The notes beneath the pieces are model-generated. The model was not told the origin of the DNA. It searched no databases and saw nothing but the letters and a program-made list of their open reading frames with translations. 37,536 bases of DNA from a virus. The translations under genes and the position numbers were made by a program. Location of the stretch: positions 1 to 37,536 of the IMG/VR virus record IMGVR_UViG_3300017991_000226. The stretch is one strand, 5' to 3'. This document shows, in pieces, positions 7,932 through 16,532 of this stretch. How positions within the stretch are numbered: position 1 is the stretch's first letter; each line of letters starts with the position of its first letter.

Positions 7932-10004
7932 TTAGAGTTTTTGGATTAATACAGCTTTTACCCTGTTGCCATCAGTGATAATGCTGCCCACCATGAAGTA
8001 CATTTCTACCCCTTCAATATTCATTTTGTATGTAGCACGAAACCCTTCATTTGCTGCGGTGCCCACAACAGTCATAAACTTCATTATCTCTGCAGGAGTA
8101 AGCACGAGCTCGCAGGTAACAATCTTATTCTTTTCAATCCTATTCCAATCCTTCACCATGAAATCATCAAATACATCATTCATATCTGGAGTCTCCATGG
8201 ATGGGAAGGTCGTGTAATTTGTGCCTGATGTATCCTCAAAATCATCGAAGTAATCAAAATCACCTTTGGTAAGGGCAACCATTCCCTTCCACTCCATTAT
8301 CCTGGGCCCCCATTCCTTTGAGCGAAAGGGAGGGTAATAGTATCCTGACCCAACAAATTCATTACCTCCAAAGATCCGGGGGATCTTGCTTTGACTGAAA
8401 TGGCCTATCTGAGGCATATCTCCTAAGACCGTCGCTGCCAATGCTAAATTTTCATTATCCCTTAACCCTGCCTTAGCATATTCACTCTCCAGGATAAGCT
8501 CCTTTTCAAATGGTACACCACTGGAGGCAACAAAATTATCATATGCCTTATCACCATCTGAAGGTTTCCATCTGAATTTCTGATTGATCTCATATTTGGA
8601 AGCGATTACCTCCAGGCCCGGGAGGCTTGAATAGTCGATCTTATCCGTCCAATCGATGACGGTCGATCCATAGAAATCATCACTCGTTTCACAATAAACC
8701 TTTTTGTTATTCCGATCAACCCAAAAGCGCAGATTAAAAGCTTCCTTCAGCCCCTTGAGTAAATCAATACTATCCATATCCGGAAGGTATTTCGATGGGC
8801 TAATTGTCTGGCCGACGCCAGGCCATAGATTGTGCTCGCTCCATAGCGCAGTGAAGAATGATGATATTGTTCCCTGGATAATAAATATATCAGCGTTCTG
8901 ACCCACCCCACTGATATTCGTTCCCTGGCATACCGCATTGACATAGATATCAATATGATCACCTGCCTCCAGGTAGATATATCCTGTATCCAGCGTGAAG
9001 CTATTCCCTGTATCAAAGAGATTATTTCCGGTATTGGAGTAGGAAAATATTGGAGAGCTGTTGTTTCGAATTGACCAGGTGAGGGAATTAAGCGTAACCG
9101 TGTACACCGTGCCATCCCCATTATTCATATCACTATCAATCTTTATCTGTGCCTGGAAGCGATACGTGCCATCAGCGGGAACGGTGTATCTATCATTTGC
9201 AATGGACCAATCATTTCCCTCATCAGTCGTTTTGGTATTAATATCCAGCACCTTGGTAATGTTTACCCCTCCGCTGGCCCCAATGCCCAGGAATGTTGTA
9301 TCCGAATTATCGGAATTATTCGTTACTGAAACAGCTAATTCCTTACCTGAGATGAAATCATCCAGAGCCGGTTTGGGATCGCTGAACAGGTATAATGATC
9401 TTCCGAATGTAGAAGCAAAAAAGCCAGATGTATCCAGGGTATAGCCAGCATCCAGAAGTATCTTTGTGATAATCGTCTCGATATGCCATCCCATGTAAAA
9501 ATCATACGGGAATAAATCTGATCCTGACAATCCATGATCCCCGCTGATCAGTCCTCCAAAATTTATGAGTGGGTACCGGTAAAAGGCCCCTGCTGCTGCC
9601 GTCCAGCTGGCCAGGATATTTGCACTCGTGAATTCATGCTCATCCCCTCCAGCCCATGACAGATCCTTAATGCTTATTCCAGATATATCGCTTATCCAAT
9701 CATTACCCTCGATGATGATAACGCACTTCTCTGTATTGGCTCTTAGTATCCGCAGCTTACCTCTGATAATCTCCATGCCATTAGCTACGAGCCTGGCCTG
9801 CTCTGTTACCTCCACACGGCTTCGAACATCTTCGATATATCCGAGCTTAGGCTTATTGCCCATGGTAAGGGGAACGTCTATTGTATAGCTCGTGACAGTA
9901 CCTCCCAGAGATAGATCTGTATAATCAGCAACCTGCCTCTTAACGTTTACTTTCCCATTAAAATCAAGTAGATCAGAGCCTATATATAGTTGCATATCAC
10001 TCAT
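7932..10004 (-). CDS. Distal tail / baseplate-hub-like protein with inserted jelly-roll
   Basis: The N-terminal 120 residues (LYIGSDLLDFNGKVNVKRQV, SYTIDVPLTMGNKPKLGYIE) match the start of a tail protein common in Bacteroidota siphophages and prophages, usually next to the tape measure, probably the tail-tip hub. Residues about 260-380 form a C1q/TNF-like beta sandwich (YTVPADGTYRFQAQIKI, then AGDHIDIYV), which often binds ligands or stabilises trimers. The rest (LKEAFNLRFWVDRNNKKVYC) looks like the hub core. The gene overlaps the upstream tail gene by 8 nt. The hub role is inferred from position and family resemblance. Confidence 0.7.
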   Translation of the reverse strand: MSDMQLYIGSDLLDFNGKVNVKRQVADYTDLSLGGTVTSYTIDVPLTMGNKPKLGYIEDVRSRVEVTEQARLVANGMEIIRGKLRILRANTEKCVIIIEGNDWISDISGISIKDLSWAGGDEHEFTSANILASWTAAAGAFYRYPLINFGGLISGDHGLSGSDLFPYDFYMGWHIETIITKILLDAGYTLDTSGFFASTFGRSLYLFSDPKPALDDFISGKELAVSVTNNSDNSDTTFLGIGASGGVNITKVLDINTKTTDEGNDWSIANDRYTVPADGTYRFQAQIKIDSDMNNGDGTVYTVTLNSLTWSIRNNSSPIFSYSNTGNNLFDTGNSFTLDTGYIYLEAGDHIDIYVNAVCQGTNISGVGQNADIFIIQGTISSFFTALWSEHNLWPGVGQTISPSKYLPDMDSIDLLKGLKEAFNLRFWVDRNNKKVYCETSDDFYGSTVIDWTDKIDYSSLPGLEVIASKYEINQKFRWKPSDGDKAYDNFVASSGVPFEKELILESEYAKAGLRDNENLALAATVLGDMPQIGHFSQSKIPRIFGGNEFVGSGYYYPPFRSKEWGPRIMEWKGMVALTKGDFDYFDDFEDTSGTNYTTFPSMETPDMNDVFDDFMVKDWNRIEKNKIVTCELVLTPAEIMKFMTVVGTAANEGFRATYKMNIEGVEMYFMVGSIITDGNRVKAVLIQKL

Positions 10005-11514
10005 AATATTCTACTTCAATATCTGTTTCTAAAAGCGTTCTCTTATCCTCAATGACTACCGAATCCGTCAATACGGTTACCTCTCTGTAATTGTCTTCAA
10101 AATCGCTGTTGAACATCCATACATCTTTCTCAGTATATGTAAGCTGATGAATGAGCCTTCTGATACCTTCCGTCTCATAAAGCGTTCTCAGGATCTCAAC
10201 TTTTTTCTTATAAGCATTCAGCACCTTGCGAATCCTATTCTGATTTTTCCAGTAGGATTTCTCTGCTCCTCCATTTTCCGTGTATAGCCCTCTGAAGATT
10301 ACAGTCTCTTCTCCCAGATCTCCAATAAAGGAAAGAGCTTTTATATCTGCATAGCAGTTCATTTCACAGAGCACGGTAGCAACTGCCCCGGTATAGATGC
10401 TTGACCCTCCATTGATAACAGCATCTATCTGGAAAATTATCGATTGATCATCAGAATCAGGGTTATACGTGAATCCACCCTCGCTATTCATTACCAATAT
10501 TCCCCACCCTAAGTTTGAAATATCTGCTTCAATATTTGTCCCTGCATCAACAGCAACGCGAGCCGTCATGTATGCAGCAACGGATACGTACATAAGCCTT
10601 AATTCCATTCCAATATCATGCTTATACAATGTATCTCCATCCTCTGCCCGGGAAAGGAATTTTTTTCCGGACCCAGTAATCAGGTACTGAGAAAATGTTT
10701 CCCCTGGTCGTACACTGACAGGCATGAATAATAGCGTATCGGCCGACTTGGTACCAGTTACAATAGTTACATCGGAAGCATTCTCATATACTTCGCTGAA
10801 CTTTACCTGAAAATATATCCCTGGGTTATCCTTGAAGTCTGTGATTTTATGGACTGAGAATGTGCCTGAAAAATTGGTATCCGGATCATCATTACCAACC
10901 CACAACGTTGGGGTACTCGTGGCAGCTGTTACCAGGAAAAAATAAATATGATTATTATTCAACTCACCGCTTATCATACCGGCATAGTTTACCCTTGGGA
11001 TTGCGCCAAATCCAGTACTGTCACTGCTAAGAGCAATCTGAGCCTTCTCCGTGCCAGAATCAACAAAATCATTCTCAACAGCTACGATAAACATCTCACC
11101 AAGCGCAGCGGATCCAAGGTCATTGCTTTTTGCATAATCAGGGCCAAAGCCTCCAGAAGAGATGGCCGAATTGATCTTCCTACCGGTTGATGAGAATGTT
11201 GTGAAATCTCCGAGCTGTGCTGTCCATGATGAAAGAAGCTCCGCACTTATACCTGGTTGCACGTGTATATCAGACCCACCAACAGCCTCATTGCATTTCC
11301 CCGTTAAGCTCTTTAGTAATTTGAAGAAATCCCAATCATCCAAACCCTTTGGCTGCTCCAGAACGGCCACGGCCTCATCCACGCCCCCAATGTATACCGT
11401 TGCCCTGATACGTAAATTTTGCTGCGATGCCCCTTCCGTGAGGCTGGTGGTAACCGTGAATTCCGGTGCGTTCGTGATCACCTCCGCAGGATGAGAAGAA
11501 ATAGTTATAGCCAT
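9997..11514 (-). CDS. Distal tail structural protein
   Basis: The 505-residue protein begins with an Ig-like beta domain (AITISSHPAEVITNAPEFTV) and a segment with LRIRATVYIGG. Around residues 90-230 is a jelly-roll-like insert with many Ser/Gly/Asn. The C-terminal part (VTVLTDSVVIEDKRTLLETD) is typical of tail proteins encoded directly upstream of the hub in Bacteroidota phages. It lies between the tail-completion genes and the hub gene, overlapping the latter by 8 nt. Tail location is well supported by context; the exact function (distal tail or minor tail) is not. Confidence 0.65.
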   Translation of the reverse strand: MAITISSHPAEVITNAPEFTVTTSLTEGASQQNLRIRATVYIGGVDEAVAVLEQPKGLDDWDFFKLLKSLTGKCNEAVGGSDIHVQPGISAELLSSWTAQLGDFTTFSSTGRKINSAISSGGFGPDYAKSNDLGSAALGEMFIVAVENDFVDSGTEKAQIALSSDSTGFGAIPRVNYAGMISGELNNNHIYFFLVTAATSTPTLWVGNDDPDTNFSGTFSVHKITDFKDNPGIYFQVKFSEVYENASDVTIVTGTKSADTLLFMPVSVRPGETFSQYLITGSGKKFLSRAEDGDTLYKHDIGMELRLMYVSVAAYMTARVAVDAGTNIEADISNLGWGILVMNSEGGFTYNPDSDDQSIIFQIDAVINGGSSIYTGAVATVLCEMNCYADIKALSFIGDLGEETVIFRGLYTENGGAEKSYWKNQNRIRKVLNAYKKKVEILRTLYETEGIRRLIHQLTYTEKDVWMFNSDFEDNYREVTVLTDSVVIEDKRTLLETDIEVEYYE

Positions 11515-11517
11515 GGC

Positions 11518-12060
11518 TCAGGTTGTTCTTGTGTATTTCAAGATGATATTTTCAAAGGTAGTTGTAAATACTATATCCACGTATTCAAAGAGCAGCTCCT
11601 GGATCTTCGATTCATTTCTCTTCATGGTATCCTCGATCCACATCGTTCGCTTTCCCGTGCTTGAGAATCGCTTCGAAGCTGCCGTGGGCATTCCTTCCCT
11701 CTTCTGCTTCGTTGCTATTGCAAAAGCTACCTGCTTAGCTTTCTGATCAGGCAAGCTCATCCTCTTCATGGCGTATCCTATCAGAGCCTGGATATACTTG
11801 GAGGTTCCTCCAGATCCTGAGTTCCCTGAATAGGGTATATTGGATGCTGATACTCCTGATTCAATATACCCACCATATGGAAACATGAAGATGGATAGAT
11901 CCAGGCTGTTGAGCTTTGTCTCCAAAACGAAGTCCGCTTCCCTTACTACGGCACCATTCATGTAATGCCCCTGAGCCTTCCATGTTTTCAATAGCTCAGC
12001 GCGAAGAAACTTTACCAGCTCATCCAGCACAGCGGTATTATTTGAGGATCTTAGCACCAT
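11518..12060 (-). CDS. Tail completion / head-tail joining protein (HK97 gp10-like)
   Basis: The 180-residue protein shows the layout of gp10-like neck/tail-completion proteins: an N-terminal helix, a strand region with FPYGGYIESGVSASNIPYSG, then a conserved helix (AKQVAFAIATKQKREGMPTA) and a C-terminal helix. The segment in which I ... W or Y helices precede AFAIA ... G-x-P is typical of this family in Bacteroidota phages. It overlaps the upstream gene by 10 nt and ends 4 nt before the next, consistent with one polycistronic tail operon. The family call is moderately sure. Confidence 0.6.
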   Translation of the reverse strand: MVLRSSNNTAVLDELVKFLRAELLKTWKAQGHYMNGAVVREADFVLETKLNSLDLSIFMFPYGGYIESGVSASNIPYSGNSGSGGTSKYIQALIGYAMKRMSLPDQKAKQVAFAIATKQKREGMPTAASKRFSSTGKRTMWIEDTMKRNESKIQELLFEYVDIVFTTTFENIILKYTRTT

Positions 12061-12494
12061 AGCCTCAAAGACAATCTATAGCGAACGCCTATCTCTCGAT
12101 CTACGGAGAAGAAGCCTGCAGGGTAATACTCAAAATTATCAATGTTATTTGCATTCAGGATCTGGATAGCGGAAAGGGAATTTACTGCCAGGAGATATAT
12201 CTGTAGATCCTCCTCCAACTCATCCCATTCACCAAGCCTGAGATCTCCGAGATCACTCTCCGGAGAAACCAATCCAATGGAGTATACATCCAGCTCGATG
12301 ATATCCGGTATCTCATCAGTAAGCAGTGATTTCTGCGTACCATTCAGATTCGTGATATCCCAAATACAAAGAGGGTAGCTCTTTGAAAGCTTCGATTCCA
12401 TGAATGAAAGATAATCGAAATACAGCTCTTTAATATCTACATTTGGATCACTGAGGACGCTCTCAAGTGCCGTTTTCAAGTCGAGCAATTTCAT
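12051..12494 (-). CDS. Putative tail terminator / neck protein
   Basis: The 147-residue acidic protein begins MKLLDLKTALESVLSDPNV and ends with a beta segment (YYPAGFFSVDREIGVRYRLS). Size, alternation of strands, and position beside a gp10-like gene fit a tail-terminator or tail-completion protein, but no motif proves it. It overlaps its neighbours at both ends (32 nt and 10 nt), as expected in a compact tail operon. Confidence 0.5.
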   Translation of the reverse strand: MKLLDLKTALESVLSDPNVDIKELYFDYLSFMESKLSKSYPLCIWDITNLNGTQKSLLTDEIPDIIELDVYSIGLVSPESDLGDLRLGEWDELEEDLQIYLLAVNSLSAIQILNANNIDNFEYYPAGFFSVDREIGVRYRLSLRLWC

Positions 12495-12645
12495 TTCTTC
12501 TATCTATTTGTAACCGGTTAATAAATGATCTACCTGTCGGGCTCAGCTCTCTGATGCAAAGGCTCTGCTTTATGTATTCGAGCAGCTGGATCTCACTTTC
12601 TCTTCTTTCTTTTTCTCTGCTGTTGCTTTCGCTTGAGTCGCTCAT
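12463..12645 (-). CDS. Hypothetical 60-aa charged protein
   Basis: I do not recognise it. The ATG at 12645 (MSDSSESNSREKERRESEIQ) is preferred to one at 12690, because the upstream extension lies inside the chaperone's frameshifted tail and looks unlike a protein start. It is hydrophilic and helical. It overlaps the end of the frameshifted chaperone product by 53 nt and the next gene by 32 nt. A small tail-assembly role is possible from position alone. Confidence 0.5.
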   Translation of the reverse strand: MSDSSESNSREKERRESEIQLLEYIKQSLCIRELSPTGRSFINRLQIDRRNEIARLENGT

Positions 12646-13584
12646 ATTTAGATATTGCATGCATGTATGAAAGATAATCCATGAAGTCATATAAATTACT
12701 CTGTTCTACTTGGGCAATGGACCCCATAGATCCATCCCTGGCCACTTCATAGAGCTTGCCCCTCCAGCCGTATTCGCTGAGGCCAGATTGTTGATAGAGG
12801 ATTCCTTGCGAATTCGAACCAGTCCCTTTATAAAGGCTTGGATGGAGCTCTGATAACCTTTGAACAGCCCGTTTATGCAAAAAAAAACAGCCCATACAAC
12901 ATCCATTGATAACTGCTCCATCATGGGGGCTCTACGGATAACTTTTCGCTCATCGTATTTCTCCCCCTCCGGTCTGCAGTATATGGATATCATCATGGGT
13001 ATTTGATTTGCTCCTTCATTATTCAGGTTATGAAGCTCAAGCTCAATCCTTGAAGCTTCTGCAAAAGATATAATCTTCTCCTCTGCCAGGGGGATATCTT
13101 CCCCGTACACCTTTAGAGAGTTTGGAAGGAAATATTTTTGTCCCTGGATCTCAAATGATTCAATAATAGGGGCCTCATATATCTCCATCCCTTTGTCAGT
13201 TATTTCGACCGGCTGCCAATAGAACGTGCTGAGCACGATATATCGTAAATACTGGTCGTAAAATACTGTCCGAGTCTCACTATCTATCCTATCCATCAGC
13301 GCTGAAGGGATTCCGGAGAGAGCGCTTATCACCTCCCCGTAATACCTGGGAAAGTTTAAAATCAAATCTTCCTCAGTAATCTTTTCGCTGATCTTATCGT
13401 AGTGAAGCTCTGCAGCCTTTCGGGCAACCTTCTCCGCTGCATTCAGCTCTGCAGATGCTTTATACAATTCCAGTAGCTTATCCGGTATTTGTATATCGCA
13501 AACCTTAATGAACTGCTTCAGCGTGATCTCATCCCAAGACTGAGGAGCCTGATAGCTCCCATCCCCAATCTCAAGCTTGATCAT
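12593..13584 (-). CDS. Tail assembly chaperone, extended product by -1 frameshift (about 330 aa)
   Basis: Reading shifts from the 292-residue frame to the -1 frame at the T-run near 12880-12886, giving 235 plus 95 residues. The -1 frame tail contains GWRGKLYEVARDGSMGSIAQ followed by LYDFMDYLSYMHAISKYE, a pattern I associate with the extended form of tail-assembly chaperones in Bacteroidota and Gram-positive phages, and it ends in a Lys/Arg-rich tail. Lambda G/GT is the classic example of this arrangement. The extended form is thought to bridge the tape measure and tail-tube subunits. A sequencing error in the homopolymer could create the same picture. Confidence 0.6.
12706..13584 (-). CDS. 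Tail assembly chaperone, short product (292 aa)
   Basis: The protein starts MIKLEIGDGSYQAPQSWDEI and continues with TLKQFIKVCDIQIPDKLLE. Such a short acidic N-terminal domain with a W-D-E-I-T-L-K-Q motif is common in the tail chaperones of Bacteroidota phages. YCRPEGEKYD appears later in the conserved central region. The start overlaps the upstream stop by 4 nt (ATGA). It lies upstream of tail-completion genes and the tape measure, as expected, though distal-tail genes come in between. The short and extended forms share residues 1-235. Confidence 0.6.
   Translation of the reverse strand: MIKLEIGDGSYQAPQSWDEITLKQFIKVCDIQIPDKLLELYKASAELNAAEKVARKAAELHYDKISEKITEEDLILNFPRYYGEVISALSGIPSALMDRIDSETRTVFYDQYLRYIVLSTFYWQPVEITDKGMEIYEAPIIESFEIQGQKYFLPNSLKVYGEDIPLAEEKIISFAEASRIELELHNLNNEGANQIPMMISIYCRPEGEKYDERKVIRRAPMMEQLSMDVVWAVFFCINGLFKGYQSSIQAFIKGLVRIRKESSINNLASANTAGGASSMKWPGMDLWGPLPK
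12880..12886 (-). promoter_or_regulatory. Candidate -1 ribosomal slippage site (T TTT TTT)
   Basis: A run of nine T on the minus strand (12887-12879) places the heptamer T TTT TTT in the zero frame of the chaperone gene, across codons V233-F234-F235. This is the ideal X XXY YYZ form. Both zero and -1 frames are open through the following 175 nt. I did not identify a clear downstream pseudoknot. Confidence 0.6.
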
Positions 13585-13985
13585 TTCCTTCTGGTTTTTT
13601 CAAATCTCCTGCGAAGGTTGGCAACCTGCCGGAAGTGTACGAAATAGAAGGTATATGGTCTCTTCTTCTGCTTCTCAATTACTTCCTTCTCTGCCAGTAA
13701 GCTCTCCAGATTAAGATAAGCCTCAATAATTGCCTCATCACTGGGCTCCTTTTTCTTTTTCTTTTTACCAATAGGAGAAGCCTTCATACCCAATTGATAG
13801 CCTCGGAGGAGGTGCTGCATCAGATCCAGGTTTTCGGTGGCCTCCGGTAATTTAGTAAGGATCTCTCCAGCTTTCTTGTGATGGCCTTTCTCAAGCGCAG
13901 CATGAAATTCCACCTTCTGCTGGAGGACCTCTTCAGATTCTTTCTCCTCTTCTGGAGTTGGATTGGTTTCTTCTTCTGTTACCAT
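13581..13985 (-). CDS. Hypothetical 134-aa charged protein
   Basis: The N-terminus is strongly acidic (EEETNPTPEEEKESEEV), the middle has a run of Lys (GKKKKKKEPS), and the C-terminus is basic (RQVANLRRRFEKTRRK). It is predicted helical throughout. I do not recognise it. It directly precedes the tail chaperone with a 4-nt ATGA overlap, so it may act in tail assembly or be a virion component. The start at 13985 follows a 68-nt AT-rich gap. Confidence 0.6.
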   Translation of the reverse strand: MVTEEETNPTPEEEKESEEVLQQKVEFHAALEKGHHKKAGEILTKLPEATENLDLMQHLLRGYQLGMKASPIGKKKKKKEPSDEAIIEAYLNLESLLAEKEVIEKQKKRPYTFYFVHFRQVANLRRRFEKTRRK

Positions 13986-14053
13986 GATTATTTTTTTATC
14001 TGTGAATAATATATGCAGTTGGCAATTTATGAAATCTTATAACACGAATCCAC

Positions 14054-14239
14054 TCAAATCTTTTGAGCCATCTTAAGCTTTGGCAGGCCCAACTTGAACC
14101 TCCTCTGATTAATTATATTTATCGTGCGATCCGATCCAGCGATCTGTATATCGAGATTGTACAGAGCTTTGAATTCATCATCATCCAGCTGCTTAATGAA
14201 ATACCTGGATACAAATATCTGCCTGGTATCATTTTGCAT
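14054..14239 (-). CDS. Hypothetical 61-aa protein
   Basis: The frame is open from 14356, but the 39 residues before Met at 14239 are charged and overlap the upstream gene by 128 nt. The ATG at 14239 (MQNDTRQIFVSRYFIKQLDD) leaves an 11-nt overlap typical of this genome, so I prefer it. It has no recognised domain. The C-terminus is basic (RRFKLGLPKLKMAQKI). It sits in a small-gene block between the large terminase and the tail chaperone. Confidence 0.55.
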   Translation of the reverse strand: MQNDTRQIFVSRYFIKQLDDDEFKALYNLDIQIAGSDRTINIINQRRFKLGLPKLKMAQKI

Positions 14240-14678
14240 CCCCAGGCTTCTCAGCTTTGCCGTCAGTCTTGTCAGAGCGTTTTTTCCCTCCTCCGAATTC
14301 TGGGGTGATGAGCTTTCCTGATTTCTTTCCCTGGGCATTTCCTTTTTTCTTTCCATCTTGATCTAAGTCTTCTTCAATGAATAATTTTTCGTCGAGTTCG
14401 ATAAACTGAGGTACAGCCATGAAGCATTTATCCTGAGTTAGATTAGGGAGAAAAAATACCTTCATCTCCTTAATCATAATCTCGTTATTCCCTGGATTGT
14501 GCTTGATAAGCGTGCTATCCGGATTCTTCTGGATATAATGGTACAATGCCGGGAGCAATGCCCCATTCATAAATACGAGAGTGGGGAACTCCCCATTCTT
14601 CTCCTTGTACATTCTCCTGGCCTGCATGATTTCATCCATCAATTTTGCTGGAGTTGAATTAAAATGTTTCTGTTTCAT
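14229..14678 (-). CDS. Hypothetical 149-aa protein with Lys/Gly-rich tail
   Basis: Residues 1-100 are a mixed alpha/beta region (FPTLVFMNGALLPALYHYIQ, then EMKVFFLPNLTQDKCFMAV). The last 45 residues are low-complexity and charged (Lys/Gly/Asp-rich). I recognise no family. Between terminase and tail genes one often finds structural or assembly factors, which is the only functional hint. The 61-nt AT-rich gap before it holds nothing I can support. Confidence 0.65.
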   Translation of the reverse strand: MKQKHFNSTPAKLMDEIMQARRMYKEKNGEFPTLVFMNGALLPALYHYIQKNPDSTLIKHNPGNNEIMIKEMKVFFLPNLTQDKCFMAVPQFIELDEKLFIEEDLDQDGKKKGNAQGKKSGKLITPEFGGGKKRSDKTDGKAEKPGDAK

Positions 14679-14739
14679 CTGCTGTAATTTAAGTGAAATA
14701 TATAAATATTGATTATCGAAATACTTTTTATTGTAGAGC

Positions 14740-14940
14740 TTAGCCAGGGCCTAAATTTGGCTTTCTACTTTTCCGATCGTCGGGAACAAATACTAAATGC
14801 CCTTGGAAACCATCTGCATAAATCCATCCTCCGGGAACCTTCGTGACTATCCATCTCCATGAATGATCTGGATCTGGATCCTTTGATTTGAAAACCATTT
14901 GCTCATGCATTTCCAATTGATATGGTGTTTTTTTACTCAT
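14740..14940 (-). CDS. Hypothetical 66-aa Trp-rich protein
   Basis: The small protein has a central HSWRWIVTKVPGGWIYADG segment that suggests a compact beta domain. No family was recognised. Its ATG overlaps the stop of the 27-residue membrane peptide by 4 nt, and that peptide in turn overlaps the terminase stop by 4 nt, giving a chain of translational coupling from the large terminase. Confidence 0.6.
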   Translation of the reverse strand: MSKKTPYQLEMHEQMVFKSKDPDPDHSWRWIVTKVPGGWIYADGFQGHLVFVPDDRKSRKPNLGPG

Positions 14941-15020
14941 TGAATTAGTATTAAGATGATTATAATTACTATGATTCCTATCCAGGCAACAAATGCCGCT
15001 TTGTAGCTTATATCTTTCAT
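14937..15020 (-). CDS. 27-residue single-pass membrane peptide
   Basis: Minus-strand codons from ATG 15020 encode MKDISYKAAFVAWIGIIVII followed by an Ile/Leu run and a Gln before TGA at 14937-14939. Nearly the whole length after residue 8 is hydrophobic, making one membrane helix with a charged N-terminus. Both ends use ATGA overlaps: the start overlaps the terminase stop and the stop overlaps the next gene's ATG. That double coupling is the main reason to treat it as real. Function is unknown; a membrane-active or packaging-linked role would be guesswork. Confidence 0.6.
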   Translation of the reverse strand: MKDISYKAAFVAWIGIIVIIIILILIQ

Positions 15021-16504
15021 ATCGCTGAAACTCCTATTATACTATCTGATTCAATATCTTCCTTTGCCCATGAGATAGCCATTGATGTGCAGTCGGCCAG
15101 GTCATCATATTCAGAGAAGGGGAAGGCTTCTAATTCATCGGTATACATCTTAGCCCATGGCGCTCCATCGAGAACTATAAAATGCCCCCCCTCTGCAAAT
15201 GGCAGGCCAGCTTTGAAGCGGACTACCTTATCATCCACTGGAGGCTTATCGATGATCACATTCAGCTTAGAGTACCTGCGCAGCGTTTGAGCAGCTGATA
15301 GCCCTGACGCTTTAGGCTCAACAAATACCTTGCTTTCTGATCCCAGCTCGTTTATGATTGCAAGCTGAGGGATATGCTTTATTAAATCAGGTAGCTCCAT
15401 CCATACCCATTCAGCAAATCGAATGAAGAGATGAGGCCCCACCTTGCATCCTATCAGTATTCCTGTCGGATCATTTGTGGTATCCTCGGTATATGCTCCA
15501 TCGATCCACATATTCCAGATAATATCCTGGTCCAGCTCGAAGGCGAGATCTTCCAGCCATTTGAATGTCCTTTGCTGAATCCATGCTGATTTCATCAGGG
15601 TACCCCCCTCAGGTACCGGCTCCTGATCATACTGTCCCGTGTATGCATTCGTTCCCAGCTCCAGCTTGAAATCCTCAAGGATCTTCTTTGCGAGCCTCTC
15701 AGGGGCAAGCAGCCCTCCATGCTTATCATACATCTCTACCAATTCCGGAGGGCAAATATTAGCTCTCTTCTTTGCCGGTAAGCATATACTGCGATATCTA
15801 TTCCCTGGCTTCCTGAGGCAATGCCCAGAGAGATCTGCTATAGCCAGACGCTGCATTACAATAATCTTCGTGGATACATTCGGGTTAGTCATCCGCGTGG
15901 AAACTGAGCGATCCCAAATCATATTTACCTTTTTCATCTCCTTCAGGGAGGTGGCTTTGAGTGGGTTCGTCGGGTCATCACAAATAAATATATCTGCATG
16001 CTTTCCAATTGGAATGGATTGCATACCTGCAGCAACTCGCAATCCTCCTTTATCCGTGGCATACTCGGAGATCTTGTTTACATCGATCTTGAGTTTGAAA
16101 ATATGCCCGAACAGCTCCTGGTACCACTGGGATTGTATTACATCCCTGGACTTACCGGCATGGCTATTCGCTAAAGATGCATCATGGGATACAGTAATAA
16201 ATTTGAGGTGAGGGGCATGTATCCAGCACCATGCAGGGAATAGGATTGAGATTAGCGAGCTCTTGGATGTGGCAGGAGGGACATTGATAACAAGATCGTT
16301 TTCCCGGGGAAGCTTACCCATGACCCTATGAAGGACATTCTCAAGCTGCTCGCATAGGTAGTACATATACCAGCCTTCAATGAGTGTCGTTTGAGGCTCG
16401 ATAACTTTCCATGCATCACGGAAGAACCTCCAGTAGGAATCTTTGTAATATCCTACCCGGAGGTCCCCTTCTATTTCATGTATATGAATATCCTCCATGA
16501 ACAT
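15017..16504 (-). CDS. terL: Terminase large subunit (packaging ATPase-nuclease)
   Basis: The motor cuts concatemers and pumps DNA into the capsid. The ATPase half has a Walker-A-like NVPPATSKSS near residue 80, with the usual glycines replaced by Ala and Ser, and a Walker-B-like ADIFICDDP. The nuclease half has WIDGAYTEDTTNDPTG with the metal-binding Asp, VEPKASG, and a late acidic DDLADC. Length (about 495 aa) is normal. An upstream TTG at 16507 is possible; I take the ATG at 16504. The small terminase is two genes upstream. The sequence alone does not give the packaging mode. Confidence 0.92.
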   Translation of the reverse strand: MFMEDIHIHEIEGDLRVGYYKDSYWRFFRDAWKVIEPQTTLIEGWYMYYLCEQLENVLHRVMGKLPRENDLVINVPPATSKSSLISILFPAWCWIHAPHLKFITVSHDASLANSHAGKSRDVIQSQWYQELFGHIFKLKIDVNKISEYATDKGGLRVAAGMQSIPIGKHADIFICDDPTNPLKATSLKEMKKVNMIWDRSVSTRMTNPNVSTKIIVMQRLAIADLSGHCLRKPGNRYRSICLPAKKRANICPPELVEMYDKHGGLLAPERLAKKILEDFKLELGTNAYTGQYDQEPVPEGGTLMKSAWIQQRTFKWLEDLAFELDQDIIWNMWIDGAYTEDTTNDPTGILIGCKVGPHLFIRFAEWVWMELPDLIKHIPQLAIINELGSESKVFVEPKASGLSAAQTLRRYSKLNVIIDKPPVDDKVVRFKAGLPFAEGGHFIVLDGAPWAKMYTDELEAFPFSEYDDLADCTSMAISWAKEDIESDSIIGVSAI

Positions 16505-16532
16505 CAAAGTTTAATTATCCTGGTACTTCCAC

